NCBI GenBank assembly: GCA_039621445.1
Contig: CP154957.1
Span: 26,148,541 to 26,212,540, forward strand
Length of the DNA stretch: 64,000 nt
Origin: Euglena gracilis
Taxonomy: Eukaryota; Euglenida; Euglenophyceae; Euglenales
Direction of reading: 5' to 3'
A model generated the notes under the pieces. The model was not told where the DNA came from. It did not search any database and saw only the letters and a program-made list of their open reading frames with translations. Positions 9,755-20,264 of the stretch are shown one piece after another. Within the stretch, counting starts at the first letter, position 1; the number at the start of each line of letters is the position of its first letter. A program made the translations under genes and the position numbers.

Positions 9755-10570
9755 ACCTCCGTAGGATCTCCCGTCTGCCGCACACACCCACCCCTTCGCC
9801 TGACACGGGGGGCCATCCGTCTGCACTTTCCTGGTTTCCACCTGGTTGCAGTGCCTGCGGGCATTGTCCACCACCAGTGGGTGCTTTCCCAGCCCCGCGG
9901 GGTGGCTGCAGACGAAATCAACTGCCACGTGTTGCCCCCATGACCAGTTGATGAGGAGAATGTCGGCTGGTCTTTTGTTCGCCAAACACTCTGCCTCCTT
10001 CTCGACCGCAATGTTGTACCGGGCACACATCGCCGCAAAAGCATCTCGGAATGCATTGTGCCGTTGGGTGTTTCCATTCTGCTCGCAGCAGACGAAGTGA
10101 TCCCCAAAGGGATCAATGGACCCCGACACAGTGGGCACCCCGGCAGCGTGACCCCTGAAGGGAGGATGGGCAGGCCAAGCCACCACCGCAGTAGCAGCCG
10201 GTATTGGGTGTCCGAGAAAGCTGTGTGCTGTGCCTTGCTGGGCAAAGTCCGCAGCCATCCCGTTGCCACCGGTCCCTTTTGGCAAGCCCGTCTCACCCGG
10301 TCCCTGGCAGAGCCGACCGCGTCGACTTGCTGGCTCTGTTTTTCCGCCACTTTCTCCGCCCACCACCGTTGGGTGGCGTGTTCTGGTGCTGCGGAGGAGA
10401 GTGGGGTGGTGCCTGCGAGCCAGCTGGCCACGGGATCCATGTTGGGGCCAAGCTGTTGCTGCAACCGTTGTAGGGTGTCTTGCATGTCCGGGGATGGGGT
10501 TGCCAACACCGAGGCTGGCACCCCCACTGCTTGGCTGCCGTGCATCCCCAGATTCAGCAAGGCCGCCATC
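9755..10570 (-). pseudogene. RNL1 restriction-like endonuclease
   Basis: In RLE-type elements this domain nicks the target DNA to prime reverse transcription. Visible are a Cys-rich GCPLC segment, then (after a frame change near 10.1 kb) GDHFVCCEQNGNTQRHNAF, followed by the PD-(D/E)XK-like core NKRPADILLINWSWGQHVAVDF. The Trp/Gly-rich C-terminal end present in RNL2 is cut off at about 9.75 kb. Confidence 0.7.
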
Positions 10571-11641
10571 CGTGCCGCGGGTTACAACACTTCGGGGTCC
10601 GAGATTCCGAGTCCTCCTTGGCGGATGGGCAGGGAGACTTGATCCCATGAACTCTCGGTGATTCCCAGTCCGAGGAGATCTTGTACGGCTTCCTGCAGCC
10701 GTGCCCTGAGAATGAGCGGGGAGTCCCGTGCGTTTTCTCTCTCCGTTGATCGGAGGAGGTGGACCACCCGACATCCGTCAAGACAGTACCGCAAGAGTGC
10801 GTGCTGCACTTGTCCCTCTGGGTATCCCCTGAGCCGTTCCAGGAGCAAGGTCGCCCTGTCCACGGTCTCTTCCCATACGGCTTGGCATTGTGGTGCTCTT
10901 GGCGTGTCCTCTTGTGCTGTGCGATGCTCCCGCGGGGCATCAATTGGGACGCCCAGGTCGTGATGCCCCTCGGTACTCCAAAGGGAATCACGGGCACTTG
11001 TCGTCCCAAGTGGTCTTCTGCCAAACCGTCTGGGTAATGTGGCCCGGCTTGATTGACCGTTTGCATCCCAGGTCCCCAAAATTTGCACTTGGCCAAATTG
11101 AGGTGGAGGCCTACTCGCTCCAGGACCGTGCTGAGGTCATGGAGGCGGGCCAACACCATTGCTGGTTTCCCCATGATGTGGCCGTCGTCGAGGTACCAAG
11201 ACTCCCATGCCAAGTCCCGGGCAAAGCACTGGTCAAGGGCGTAGTCCAAGCCCAGTGCAAAGTCCAAGGGCCCGCATGCGTCGCCTTGATGCACTCCGAC
11301 TGGCTTGTACACAGGAAGCGCCCTTGGCAGAACAACGGACTTGGTCCACTGTAGCAAAAGCGCAGCCAGTTGTACGCCTTGGGTACCTTGGCCAAGCATC
11401 CCTGGAGCATTGCATCCCTGCTGATGGAGTTGAAGGCATTGCGCATATCCACCTGCAACACCACGTAGTCGTTGTCCCCTTGGAGGTGGCTTGACTGGAC
11501 GTAGCGTTGCAGGCCCATGCCCACCATCTCGGCGGCGTTGCGCACTCCCACCCCGCACTGCCGCGGTTGTGGGGCTGCCAACTCCATCCTCACCGATTCA
11601 GAATGGACAAGGCACTTGCCCACCACTCGCCGGGAGACCAC
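10554..11641 (-). pseudogene. RNL1 reverse transcriptase
   Basis: Several RT blocks are readable across two frames: VSRRVVGKCL, VLQVDMRNAFNSISRDAML, GVHQGDACGPLDFALGL, the catalytic SWYLDDGHIMGK, and GLHLNLAKCKFWGP. The thumb-like RYCLDGCRVVHLLR and the LPIRQGGLGI segment follow. Part of the fingers (the GPSGL to RPIAVGE block seen in RNL2) is missing, so the enzyme cannot be complete. Confidence 0.8.
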
Positions 11642-12293
11642 GGCTGCCCAGGCCCGCTTGGACCCTTCTCGTTGCTCTCCTCTTCGTCCATGCCCTCGTC
11701 CACCAGGCGGCAGGCAATTGAGGTGGGCAAATCCCCTGCCGGGACCAAGTGTGGCTGTGCTGGGGGATGGAGGTCCCTCAGTACGGCTTCCACACCTGGT
11801 TCCTGCGAGTTGACCAGCCCATCTGACACCAACAGCTTAGCGGCCTTGGACAGTGCGCCTTCCTCCACCAACGCCCTGATTTTCCCAACCTGGGATGGTG
11901 ACATTTCCCCTTCCTCCTCCCGCTTGGCCTGTGCCCTTGTGCGCGCCGGTTGGTCCAATGGGGTCTGCCGTGCTTGGGCATTAGCCTCGGCCCACAAGGT
12001 TCCCAGTTGGCCTTGCCGAGACGCAGCCGTCGGTCCATGTCATGTGCTGCCTGCCGGTGGTGTTTGCTTCCACCCCGGCCTGATGAACGCAATACCAGCT
12101 TTGGGAAACACATGAGACGGTGGAGCGCGTCCCAGGTTGGCACTGGGACCGCCACATCCCTCACCAGATGTGCCAGCTCTTGGGAGATGGCGGTGCGACA
12201 CATTGCCGGGATGTGTCTCACTGTGGGCACATGCACGACGAGCACCTCATCAAACGTCGGGTTTGAATTCAGCACGAATGAAAATAAAGTCAC
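11590..12293 (-). pseudogene. RNL1 ORF N-terminal region
   Basis: The first part shows WDALHRLMCFPKLVLR and then KHHRQAAHDMDRRLRLG, matching the N-terminal segment of RNL2 (FAVMAFHKLVLRT). After a frame change the second part (11590-11997) shows IRALVEEGALSKAAKLLVSD and VLRDLHPPAQP, matching RTLVGEGAPAKALQVLLSEG in RNL2. These helices precede the RT fingers in this element type. Their exact role is not known to me. Confidence 0.6.
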
Positions 12294-12502
12294 TACTTAT
12301 ATACGGTGGTGGGGCGAACCGAGTCCACCGACCAGTGGCACAGCCTACTGGGTTTGCCAGAGTTCGAGGGAGGGGGGCTATGTACAAATGGGCGCAGCCC
12401 ATGGGCAGTGTGGTTGTGTGCGGTGGCAAGGTAGGGGGTAAGGGGGATTAGCAGCGGGGCCAGTGGGCTTCAAGGCGGTCATTTTCTGTTTTCCCCTGTT
12501 TC
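12294..12502. other. Spacer between RNL1 and the gypsy-2 LTR
   Basis: About 200 bp with no recognisable gene. It may hold the 5' untranslated end of RNL1. Near its right edge there is a short duplication of a CTGTTTTCCCC-like string next to the LTR end, which makes the exact LTR boundary ambiguous by a few bases. Confidence 0.4.
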
Positions 12503-12503
12503 T

Positions 12504-13096
12504 GTTTTCCCCTCTCGCCGGTTCGGTGACCGTGCGCGGAATGGGCTCCCCGGCAGGCCGAGTGGGGGAAAACAGTCACCCGGCGCTCCGGTAAAAATAG
12601 GCACACGCGCCCCAAAAATTCCTTTTTTTGTGTCTTTCGGTCCCTGAATTCAGCCAGAACCTGGGTTCCGGCAGCCAAATAATTCAAAAATGGGGGGGGG
12701 GGACGGTATTTTTGGCCAACTCCTTGGGGGTGCCTCTGAAGCAGTAGGGGGGGGGGGGAGGAAAAGCCTGGTTTGAATTTAAAAAAGGGTAGCGGGGGGA
12801 ACGGAAGAACACCTTCACCTTGACTGCCAGCGCCGCTTGCTCTTCTTTTTGTATTTGAATTCTTTCCTTTTGATTGACCTTCCGGATTGAGTTTTTGAAC
12901 TTCTTGGACAATTGTTTCCTTGAACTCAGATTGATTTTTTGAAATTCCTTCCTTCAGCATGCACAATTCTTTGAATGAAACATTCGGAAAAGAGAACCTG
13001 GGGGGGGAAAGTACACAGGTAAAAAAAGTAGCGGAATGGGGCAGAATGTTCGCTAATTCCAGTGCGCAGGCGCCAGGCCGCCTCCCGCCGCCCACA
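12504..13096 (-). repeat. gypsy-2 3' LTR
   Basis: This matches 25520-26114 almost base for base. On the element strand it starts TGTGGGCGGCGG and ends GGGGAAAAC. Differences from the other copy include one or two bases in homopolymers and a few substitutions (for example around 12830-12880 and 12975). Homopolymer G runs near 12700 and 12750 differ slightly in length. Confidence 0.92.
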
Positions 13097-13107
13097 CTCC
13101 CCTTCCT
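13097..13107 (-). promoter_or_regulatory. gypsy-2 polypurine tract
   Basis: On the element strand the 11 bases immediately before the 3' LTR read AGGAAGGGGAG and are followed directly by the TG of the LTR. This is the expected position and composition of the plus-strand primer. Confidence 0.8.
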
Positions 13108-15596
13108 ACCGAGGCGCCCGGCCTCGCCTGCCTTCGGCTAACCTCGGAGGCGGGAGCGGGGGGCGATGCGCACCTCATCGGCGAAGTGAACGAATTGTAC
13201 AAACAAACGTCGGGGCGGTTCGGGTATAAGGAGGGCAGGGGTGTGGCCTTGGCCTCGGCCTTGGCCTTTGGCGTTTGGTGCCCGGGGGCGCCCCTCGTGT
13301 GTGGCCTCGCGCGCCACAGGAGCCTGGTCGGGGGCTGGCGTTGGTCCCCGGGCGGTCTGCTGGCAGGCCGGCCGCAGGCTCCTGTGGGCGCCTTGGGAGG
13401 GGGTGGAACTCCTCCGGGCTCTGGGCAGGGGCCGCTGTCCTGCTGGGTGGCTTGGCAGCCGCGCCGCGCCGACCTGCAGGCTGGGGGCAGAGCCCGGAGC
13501 GTTGAGCCTTTCGGGGGGGGTGCGCGCTCCCGGGGGGGTGGGGGGGGGGGGGCGGTCCCTTGGGCTCCCTTGGGTCTTTCTGGTGCCTGGGGGGTCTCTT
13601 CGGCTCGCCTCCTTTGCCCCGCCTGGCCTGGCTGGCTGGGGGGGGGGGCGTGCCTTTCTCTCCCTTGCGCCTGCTCGGTTCTCTTGTGGCGCTCTGGGGG
13701 GGGGGGGTGCTCCTTGCGCCCTCTTCGGTTCTCGTTTGGCGCTCTGGGGCTCCGGTGGGTGTGGGCGCCCCGGGGGGGGGGGCTTTTTTTTTGGGCGCCC
13801 CTGGGGGGGGCGCTTTTTTTTTTTCGGTCCGGGGGGGTCCGGGTGGCGTTTTTTTTTTTTTTTTCCCCGGGGGGCCCCCTGGCCTGGGGGCCTTCTGCCT
13901 TTGTGTGTGGGGGGTCTTTGGTCGTGCTCTCTGGGCCCCCTGGGGGGGGGGGGGCGGCCTTGGTTGGTGGCCTCTGGGCCCCCGGGGGGGGGGGGGGGGG
14001 GCTTGGGTTTGTGGCCTCTGGGCCCCCGGGGGGGGGGTCCTGGTCGGTTTGCCTTGGGGGCCCCCGGGGGGGGTGGTCCTGGGTCGGTGGCTCTTTGGGG
14101 TCCCCGGGGGGGGGGCCTGGCTCGGTGGCCCTCTGGGGCCTCCTGGGGGGTCTTTGCTCGGTGGTCCTCTGGGGCCTCTCGGTGGCCCTCTGGGGCCTCT
14201 CGGTGGCCCTCTGGGGGGCCCTGGCTCGGTGGCCCTCTGGGGCCTCTCGCCTTGCTGGTGCCCCCTGGGGGGGCTTTGGCTGTTCGGTGCCCCCTGGGGG
14301 GGGGCTGGCTTCGGTTCCCCCTGGGGGGGCCTGGCTGGCTTCGGTTCCCCCTGGGGGGGGGGGGGGGCTTCGGTTCCCCCTGGGCGGCCTGGCTGGCTTC
14401 GGTTCCCCCTGGTGGGGGGGTGGCTTCGGTTCCCCCTGGGGGTGGGGGTGGCTTCGGTTCCCCCTGGGGGGGGGGGCCTGGCTGGCTTCGGTTCCTCCTG
14501 GGGGGGGGGGGGGCTGGCTGCCCTGGCTGTCTGCCTCCCCTCGCTGGCTGGGGGGGGGGGGGGGCTGGCTGGTGGCCCCCTTGGGCCGCTGGCTTGTCTG
14601 TGTGGCCTCCGCCCCCCGCTCTCTCCCGGCCGTTGTCTTCCCTTGGCCGGCTGGGGGGGGTCTGCTCTGCCCCTGGCTGCCGCCCGCCTCTGGCTTCCGG
14701 CCTTGGGCGTCAGCCTCCTCCTGCCTCCACAGTATCAGTGTCAGTGTGAAGGACAGGGGCAGAGACATCCGCTGCCATCCGTCGGCTCGCCTCCGACGGT
14801 GTAGTCTCCACGTACCCAGCCTCCGCCAGCGTCTTGGTCCACGGCGCAGCAGGCACTCTGGCGAATCGGCAGGCAAGGAACGGCAGCAGCAGCAGCAGCC
14901 CCACAAATACAACCCCCGCTACCCAGTACGGTTTGACGCCAGGCTTTTCCAACCACCCCCGGGGCGGTGGGCTGGCATGGGTAGCCGTGGGTAGGGGAAA
15001 ATGGGTGGCCTCCGGGTTGGGGCCGGAAAGGGCCGGGACTCACCAGGCCTGCGTTGGGGGGATTGAGGACGCAGACACCGGCGGTGGTGCCCTCTCGCCG
15101 CCTTGAGGCTGAGGACGGGTCCTGGAGGTGCAACGGGAAGGAGCCATGGGTGGCGAAGGCTCCATCGGGACAGGTGATGAATGGGGCGCACTGGGTATGG
15201 GGGTGCGCTGGCAGGAAATGATGTGAGAGGAACGGGGACGGCGTGGCACAGGCCGGCGGCATGGGGGGGTGCCGGCCCGTACACACCGGGAAGGCCGCAG
15301 GAGGAGGGGGCACCGCGTCCCCGCCCGCAGCCGGGAAATGGTTCGGAATGGGCACATACGGAGAATGGGTGAACATCGCGGAGGCAGCCACAGCCGCCTG
15401 GGGGGCAGCCACAGCAGCCTGGTTGGCAGCCACCACTGTCGCCTGAGGGGCGGCCACAGCAGCCTGGGAGGCAGCCACAGCCGCCTGGGGGGCAGCGTGC
15501 GGCAGCAAATGAGCGAACGCAGACACGGGCTGCGCACACTCAGCTCCTGTCGATGGACACACCAAGGTTGATACCGCAGCAGAGGGGATCTTGGGA
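13108..15596 (-). other. gypsy-2 post-integrase region: G/C-tract minisatellite and unassigned ORFs
   Basis: No enzyme motif is seen in this 2.5-kb stretch. From about 13.5 to 14.6 kb the plus strand is a G-run-rich minisatellite (units such as GGCTTCGGTTCCCCCT plus a G run), open in several frames simply because of composition. From 14.74 to 15.57 kb one minus-strand frame has AAPQAAVAA-type Ala/Gln repeats followed by a Pro-rich, Cys-containing segment without a clear ATG. Another minus-strand frame (14710 to about 15.04 kb) encodes a hydrophobic stretch, YWVAGVVFVGLLLLLPFLAC, that would span a membrane. It sits where some LTR elements carry an env-like gene, but I cannot assign a function. 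Confidence 0.5.
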
Positions 15597-16565
15597 TCAG
15601 CCTCCTACGACAGCTGGGGAAACGCAGAGACGGAGGGACGGTCGGACGGGTGGTGCACGAAGTGCAGCGGGACGGGCTGGTGCGATGCAGCGGCGGCGAC
15701 AGTCCGCGGTGGATCCTGACCTAGCGCTGGCGGTGGATCGCGTGTCGGGACGTGCTGTGCCCACTGGGGGGTCCGCTGACTCCCCTTCCTGGCTGCTTGC
15801 CTCCTCGTCCTTCTTGATGTCCTCGTCGGGCCAGACCCACTCCTCGGGTGGGTCTTCCCACTCGGCGTTGTTGATGACCTCCTGCTCCTGCTTCTTCACC
15901 TCCGCGATAATGACCGCCACCTCAGCCGGGTTGCGGTGGAGGTAGTCCAGCAGGTCCACCTTGAGCTTCTTGGACTTGGCGTACTCGATCATCTGGTGAG
16001 AGTAGCGATGGAAGAAATTCTTCAATGGCTGCCACGTGAGAGTCGGATGGCCCTCCCACTTCACCTCGAACTCCCAGTCGCCGTCGTCTCGTCTGCGGTG
16101 CCGCCAGATCTCCTCCACCGTCCACTCCTCGATGTCCACGTCTTCTTGCGGCCTGGCCTGCTGGTAGACGAACATCTTGGGCGGGCCCCACAACCGCGTG
16201 CCATCGCGGTAGGCCTTCAGCTGGCAGCGGTGGGCCTCTTGGCGGCGGCCCTCCTCCAGCTCCAGCTCGTACGAGTGCTCGCCACGGCGCGCGGTGACCC
16301 GGGCTGGGCCAAGCCAGTAGCTCTCGAGCTTCTGGCCCGGCCGTCTCGGAGGCCGGAGGTACCAGACCAAGTCTCCCTTGGCGAACTCCTCGAGGTCCTT
16401 CCTGCTCCGGTTCTTCTGGTCCGCTTGCCGCTTGTGGAGGTCGTTGAGGACGTCGGCGACCTTCTGGTCCACGGCCTTCTGTCTCTCGAAGAACGACACG
16501 GCATCCTCCACCATGACCGGGGCCTTGTATGTATGGTACGCCACCAGTCCACCGATGCTGTCCAT
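15597..16565 (-). CDS. gypsy-2 integrase C-terminal region with chromodomain
   Basis: This frame continues the integrase after a frame change near 16.55 kb. It shows helical SFFERQKAVDQKVADVLNDL, then the GPY/F-type module (FAKGDLVWYLRPPRRPGQKL, YWLGPARVTAR), then a chromodomain-like block (EEWTVEEIWRHRRRDDGDW, FEVKWEGHPTLTWQPLKNF). An acidic tail with EWEDPPEEWVWPDEDIKKDE follows. The chromodomain keeps the aromatic and acidic residues typical of the fold (W, W-E-G-H, T-W-Q/E-P), though the loop before WEG is longer than in gypsy-1. Confidence 0.8.
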   Translation of the reverse strand: MDSIGGLVAYHTYKAPVMVEDAVSFFERQKAVDQKVADVLNDLHKRQADQKNRSRKDLEEFAKGDLVWYLRPPRRPGQKLESYWLGPARVTARRGEHSYELELEEGRRQEAHRCQLKAYRDGTRLWGPPKMFVYQQARPQEDVDIEEWTVEEIWRHRRRDDGDWEFEVKWEGHPTLTWQPLKNFFHRYSHQMIEYAKSKKLKVDLLDYLHRNPAEVAVIIAEVKKQEQEVINNAEWEDPPEEWVWPDEDIKKDEEASSQEGESADPPVGTARPDTRSTASARSGSTADCRRRCIAPARPAALRAPPVRPSLRLCVSPAVVGG

Positions 16566-17400
16566 ACAGCACCTCGTACGGGCTCAGGCCGTGCTGCGCC
16601 TTGGAGTCGTTCAGCTTCTGCACTGCCCTGGGCAGGGACTCCACCCAGGTGATCGGGGCCTCGGCCTTCTCGCTCCGGATCCGCTTCTGCAGCTGCGCAC
16701 CGAGGGACTCCGCCCGCCCGTTCGCCGCGTGGTGGTACGCCTGGGCGTAGGCGTGGCGGATCCCGTGCAGGCCGCACATGCTGCGCCACCACGCGCCAGC
16801 AAAATGCGGCCCGCGATCACTCGTGATCACGCTGGGCAGCCCGTGCGGCGACCACCACCCCCGGTACATCGCCTTGGCCACGGTGGCGGCGGTGAGGCCG
16901 CGCGTGTGGTGGGCCGTGGCCACGACCCACCCACTGTGGCGATCGACGCAGGCGGCGAACACGTTGTACAGCTGCCCCTCGAAGTCCACCTCCGGCATCA
17001 CGAAGAGGTCGATGGCCACCGACGCCATGATGTACGGCGGGACGGGCGTCGGGCAGACCTTCAGCCGCAGCGGCTGGTGCGGGTGCTCGGTGGCCTGGCA
17101 CACCGGGCACGTCCGCTGCAGCCCGCTGGCCACCTTCGCCGCCTCCATCCGGTCCGCGAAGACGTAGGTGCGCTCGGCCTCCTCCACCAGCCGGTCCCCG
17201 CCCACATGGCCGGAGACCGAGTGCTGCTCCCTCAGCACCTCCGCCAGCAGCCCGCTCGGCACACACCACCTCCCCGCCGAGACGAGCCGCCCATCCACCA
17301 GCTGGAACCCGCTGGGCCAGCCCGGGCCGTTGTGGGCCTGGTCCCAGACGGGCTTCCAGCGCGGGCACACCGCATACGCCTTGCTCCAGTCCATGTCGAA
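16540..17400 (-). CDS. gypsy-2 integrase catalytic region
   Basis: The zinc site is seen as EQHSVSGH...CPVCQ (about 17090-17230). The DDE catalytic triad is VAIDLFVMP (about 17005-17030), VITSDRGPHFAG (about 16797-16832) and ANGRAESLGAQL (about 16690-16735); the second D to E spacing is about 35 residues. All catalytic residues are present. It is part of one 1000-codon frame (15922-18924) that also holds RNase H. The integrase is separated from RNase H by a Pro/Ala/Ser-rich linker at about 17.4-17.9 kb. Confidence 0.88.
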
Positions 17401-17929
17401 GACGTTGATGTCCAGGTCAGGCTGCGGGGGCACGGGATCAGCGGTTGACGGCACACCCGCCGAGGGCACTGCAGACGGGACCGACGCGGCCGGTGACGGC
17501 ACACCGGCCGCGGACGCTGGGACGGGCATGACCGGTGATGACACCCCGGCTGTGGGCGCTGCGGACGGTGCGATGGACTGCGGTGCGGTGGACTGCGGTG
17601 CTGGTGATGGGACTGGCGATGGCGCGTTGGATGATGGTGCTGGCACGGACGCTGGTGATGCGATGCACGACGCAGACGGTGGGACTGCCGCAGACGATGC
17701 CGACGGTGGGACTGCTGCGGCCGCGGGGGACGAGGCTGACGGGTGCATCTCGCGTGGGTGCTCGGACCGCGTACCGTGCGGGGCGTCTGCTGGGGCGTCT
17801 CGGGCGTTGCGCTGCGTGTCGAGGCGGCTGCGCGTGGTGACGGCGATGTGGGACGCTGACGGGACCGCGGCGAACGACTGGAGCGGGATCAGCTGGATGA
17901 CGGCCAGCTCTCTCCCCTCCTTCAGGGTT

Positions 17930-18924
17930 GACCTCTCCACCTGTTCCGCCTTGGTCTCCTCGTCCTCGGGATGCACCGCCTTCGGGGTGGACTTCTCGCG
18001 CAGCTTCTCCTCCAGGATGTGGGCCTTCATCTCCTTCGTGTCGGCCTCGGTGCCGTGCCACGAGGTGTCGCGCCAGCCTTGTGAGGCCGGGTAGGCCCAG
18101 CGGGACATGGCATCACCCACCACGTTGGTCTCGCCGGGGACGTGCACCACGGTGATGCGGAACTCGTTGAGCTTCGCATGCCATCTGGCCCGCCTCCCCT
18201 GCGGGCCCACTCCGGCGACGTACTCCTTGTACCACGACTCCAGGCTGCGGTGGTCGGTCAGGACGAGGATCTCGTTGTCCAGCAGGAAGCCCGCCCACTT
18301 GTCGAGGGCGGCCACCACGGCATACGTCTCCTTGTCCCGGACATCCCACCGAAGGCGCTGCCCCTCGGTGAGCTTCCGGGACATGAAGGCCACCGGGACG
18401 GAGGCCCCCGGCCGCAGGTCCTCCACCCGCGGCACGCCGTCGATGTTCGGGAACTGCTCCAGCACCGCTCCGATGGCGTAGTCCGACGCGTCGGTGCGCA
18501 GGACGAACGGCTTGGCTGGATCGATGTGGTACAGCTCCAGGTCGGCGACGAGGGCCTTCTTCAGCTTGTCGAACGCCTCCTTCTCCTGCTCCGTCCACAC
18601 CACTGGGTGCTTGGATCCCGCCTTGGTCAGCTCCCTCGGCAACTTCAGCTTCTCCTGCAACGGCGCCGCCAGCTCCGCGTAGAGTCTCACGTAGCCCGCA
18701 TAGTAATTGCAGACGCCGAGAAACGCGCGGAGACTGCTGACCGTCGGCGGCAGCTGCCAGTGCTGCACCGCCCACAGTTCGCCTGGGGCCGCGCCCCTCC
18801 CGCCGTGCCCCAGGACATCCCCCACGCACTCGCCCTGAAGCATGAAGAGCTCGACCTTGCGGCTGTCGCTGACCCATCTGTCCTTTCTCCAACGCCAGCA
18901 ACGTCTCACGGACGTCTCGGGCAT
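17930..18924 (-). CDS. gypsy-2 RT connection and RNase H domain
   Basis: From the N-terminus: the RT thumb (SLRAFLGVCNYYAGYVRLYAE), then RNase H motifs RTDASDYAIGAVLEQ, RDKETYAVVAALDKW and VLTDHRSLESW, and the closing VHVPGETNVVGDAMSRW. The acidic catalytic residues expected for the Ty3 family are present. The frame joins the RT frame near 18.9 kb through a one-base change. Confidence 0.88.
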
Positions 18925-19927
18925 GCTTCTGGTAGAACTCCTCGTCCGTCTCCTCCGCTCCCTGCCGCGTACTGACGATGATGTCGTCGAAGTACGGGCG
19001 GGAGTGCGCCTTCACCGCCGCGCAGGTGGCGTCGATGTCCCGCTGCAGGAGGGCGGGCCCGACGTTGATCCCCTGCGGGACCACACGCCACTGCCACAGC
19101 CCCCCCGGCAGCTGGACGTTCGTCACCGGTCGGCTCTCCTCCGCCAAGGCCACCTGGTGGAACGCGTCCCGCAAGTCGATGGTGCTGAAGAGGGTACACT
19201 TCGCCTGCTCCGCCACGATCTCCTCCGTCAAGGGCAAGGGGTAGCTGTCCGCCATGATCTGCAGGTTCGTCACCGCGTAGTCACACACCATCCTCCACTT
19301 CCCGTTCTTCTTCCGAATCGGGAAGGCCGCCGCCCGCCACGGGCCGCGGCCCGGCTCCACCTTCCGGTCGCGGCGGCACTCCTCCTCCATCTCCCGCAGC
19401 GCCTCCAGCCGCTCGCCCTTCAGGTGGATCACCCTCCCCACCACCGGCTGGGCGTTTGGCTTGAGGCGCAGCACCGCCATCCCGTGCTGGCCTCGGGGCG
19501 GCGGATCGGGGTGGACGCGGTCGCAGAAGACGCGGCCCTCGAACTCCTTGAGCATCTCGGCGCGCAGCTGGACGGCCAGCGGATGCTGCTCCTCCGCCTC
19601 GGCCGTGACCACCCCACGGACTTCCTTCGCCTCCTTGGCCGCGTCGATCAGCACCTTGGCCACCATTGCCTCCTCCTCGGCGTCCAGGGCCTCGTCCTCC
19701 TCGTCTCGTCGGGGCCGTTGACCCCGACGGTGAGCCTCATCTTCCTCACCTCGGCCTCCATCTCCTCCTCCACTTCGGACGGCGTGCGGGGCAACGGCGA
19801 CGGGCTGCGTGCTCGGACGGTCGCGTGGGTGCGTGTGCTTAGCGCTGCGATCTCGCTTGCTTCGGTGCCGGCGATGACCCATCGGGGTCGTCGTGGAGCT
19901 GGAGCGCATCCCGCCAGGGTTGCACAT
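18900..19927 (-). CDS. gypsy-2 reverse transcriptase
   Basis: The frame opens with an ATG at 19925-19927 that overlaps the protease frame by about 90 bp (+1 relative frame). A charged linker is followed by RT motifs PWRAAAFPIRKKNGKWRM, VCDYAVTNLQ, FSTIDLRDAFHQVAL, WRVVPQGINVGPALLQRD and the catalytic YFDDIIVS. These are standard Ty3/gypsy RT blocks. Whether the overlap represents a programmed frameshift or a damaged copy cannot be decided from one sequence. Confidence 0.85.
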
Positions 19928-20264
19928 CCAGCCTGTGCTCCTTCAGCCAGGGGTAACCCAGAATCAGGTCACACCCTATATCACCGTCATGGACGGTGAT
20001 CTGGCTGTGCCACCTCTTCACTCCTCCACTCCTCTCTCCTTCGCTCCTCGCGTTGAACACCAGGAGGACGTCCGCCTCGTTGCTGCCGCCCGCCAGCAGG
20101 TCGCCGTTCACGGTCCGCAGCAGCAGCGGCCGCTCGCTGCGGCGGAAACATCCGTTCGGGAACAAGTCCCGACGGATCAGCGATGTCTGCGCCCCCGTGT
20201 CGATGAGGGCCTTCGCCTTCTCCTCCCGGCCGTCGATCTCGATGACCACATCCAGCATCAGCTG
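19839..20264 (-). CDS. gypsy-2 aspartic protease
   Basis: Polyprotein-processing protease at residues ~478-600 of the frame that also carries the methyltransferase. The catalytic motif is ALIDTGAQTSLI; the fold ends with GCDLILGYPWLKEHRLDV, typical of retropepsins of this family. It is in frame with the methyltransferase upstream and separated from it by a Pro/Ala-rich linker of about 110 residues. The frame stops at 19839-19841 after a short basic tail. Confidence 0.82.
   Translation of the reverse strand, partial: QLMLDVVIEIDGREEKAKALIDTGAQTSLIRRDLFPNGCFRRSERPLLLRTVNGDLLAGGSNEADVLLVFNARSEGERSGGVKRWHSQITVHDGDIGCDLILGYPWLKEHRLDVQPWRDALQLHDDPDGSSPAPKQARSQR

Larger units (their letters stand above)
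914..9755 (-). mobile_element. gypsy-1: degenerate chromodomain Ty3/gypsy LTR retrotransposon
   Basis: The minus strand carries gag, protease, RT, RNase H, integrase and a C-terminal chromodomain in order, which is the layout of Ty3/gypsy chromoviruses. Pol is broken by several frame changes (near 5.65, 4.26, 3.75, 3.2 and 2.45 kb) and by in-frame TGA codons at 1766, 2703 and 6788. The 5' end is lost at the junction with RNL1 near 9.75 kb. No LTR pair is visible. A purine-rich GGGAGGA directly after the chromodomain stop (907-913) could be the polypurine tract, with a 3' LTR starting just below it. Confidence 0.85.
9755..12293 (-). mobile_element. RNL1: truncated non-LTR retrotransposon with restriction-like endonuclease
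   Basis: The minus strand reads, in order, an N-terminal conserved helical region, RT, thumb and a C-terminal restriction-like endonuclease. This is the plan of RLE-type non-LTR elements such as the R2/CRE group. The reading frame changes several times, part of the RT fingers is deleted near 11.62 kb, and the C-terminus stops abruptly at about 9.75 kb where gypsy-1 coiled-coil sequence begins. RNL1 parallels RNL2 at 26.4-29.2 kb closely enough to be the same broad family, but it is diverged. Confidence 0.8.

Noticed and set aside
13186-14994. Very long plus-strand open frames (up to 602 codons) of Gly/Leu/Trp-rich sequence
   Set aside because: They overlap a G-run minisatellite that is open in several frames on both strands. 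Their composition is dictated by G runs, and they lie antisense inside gypsy-2.
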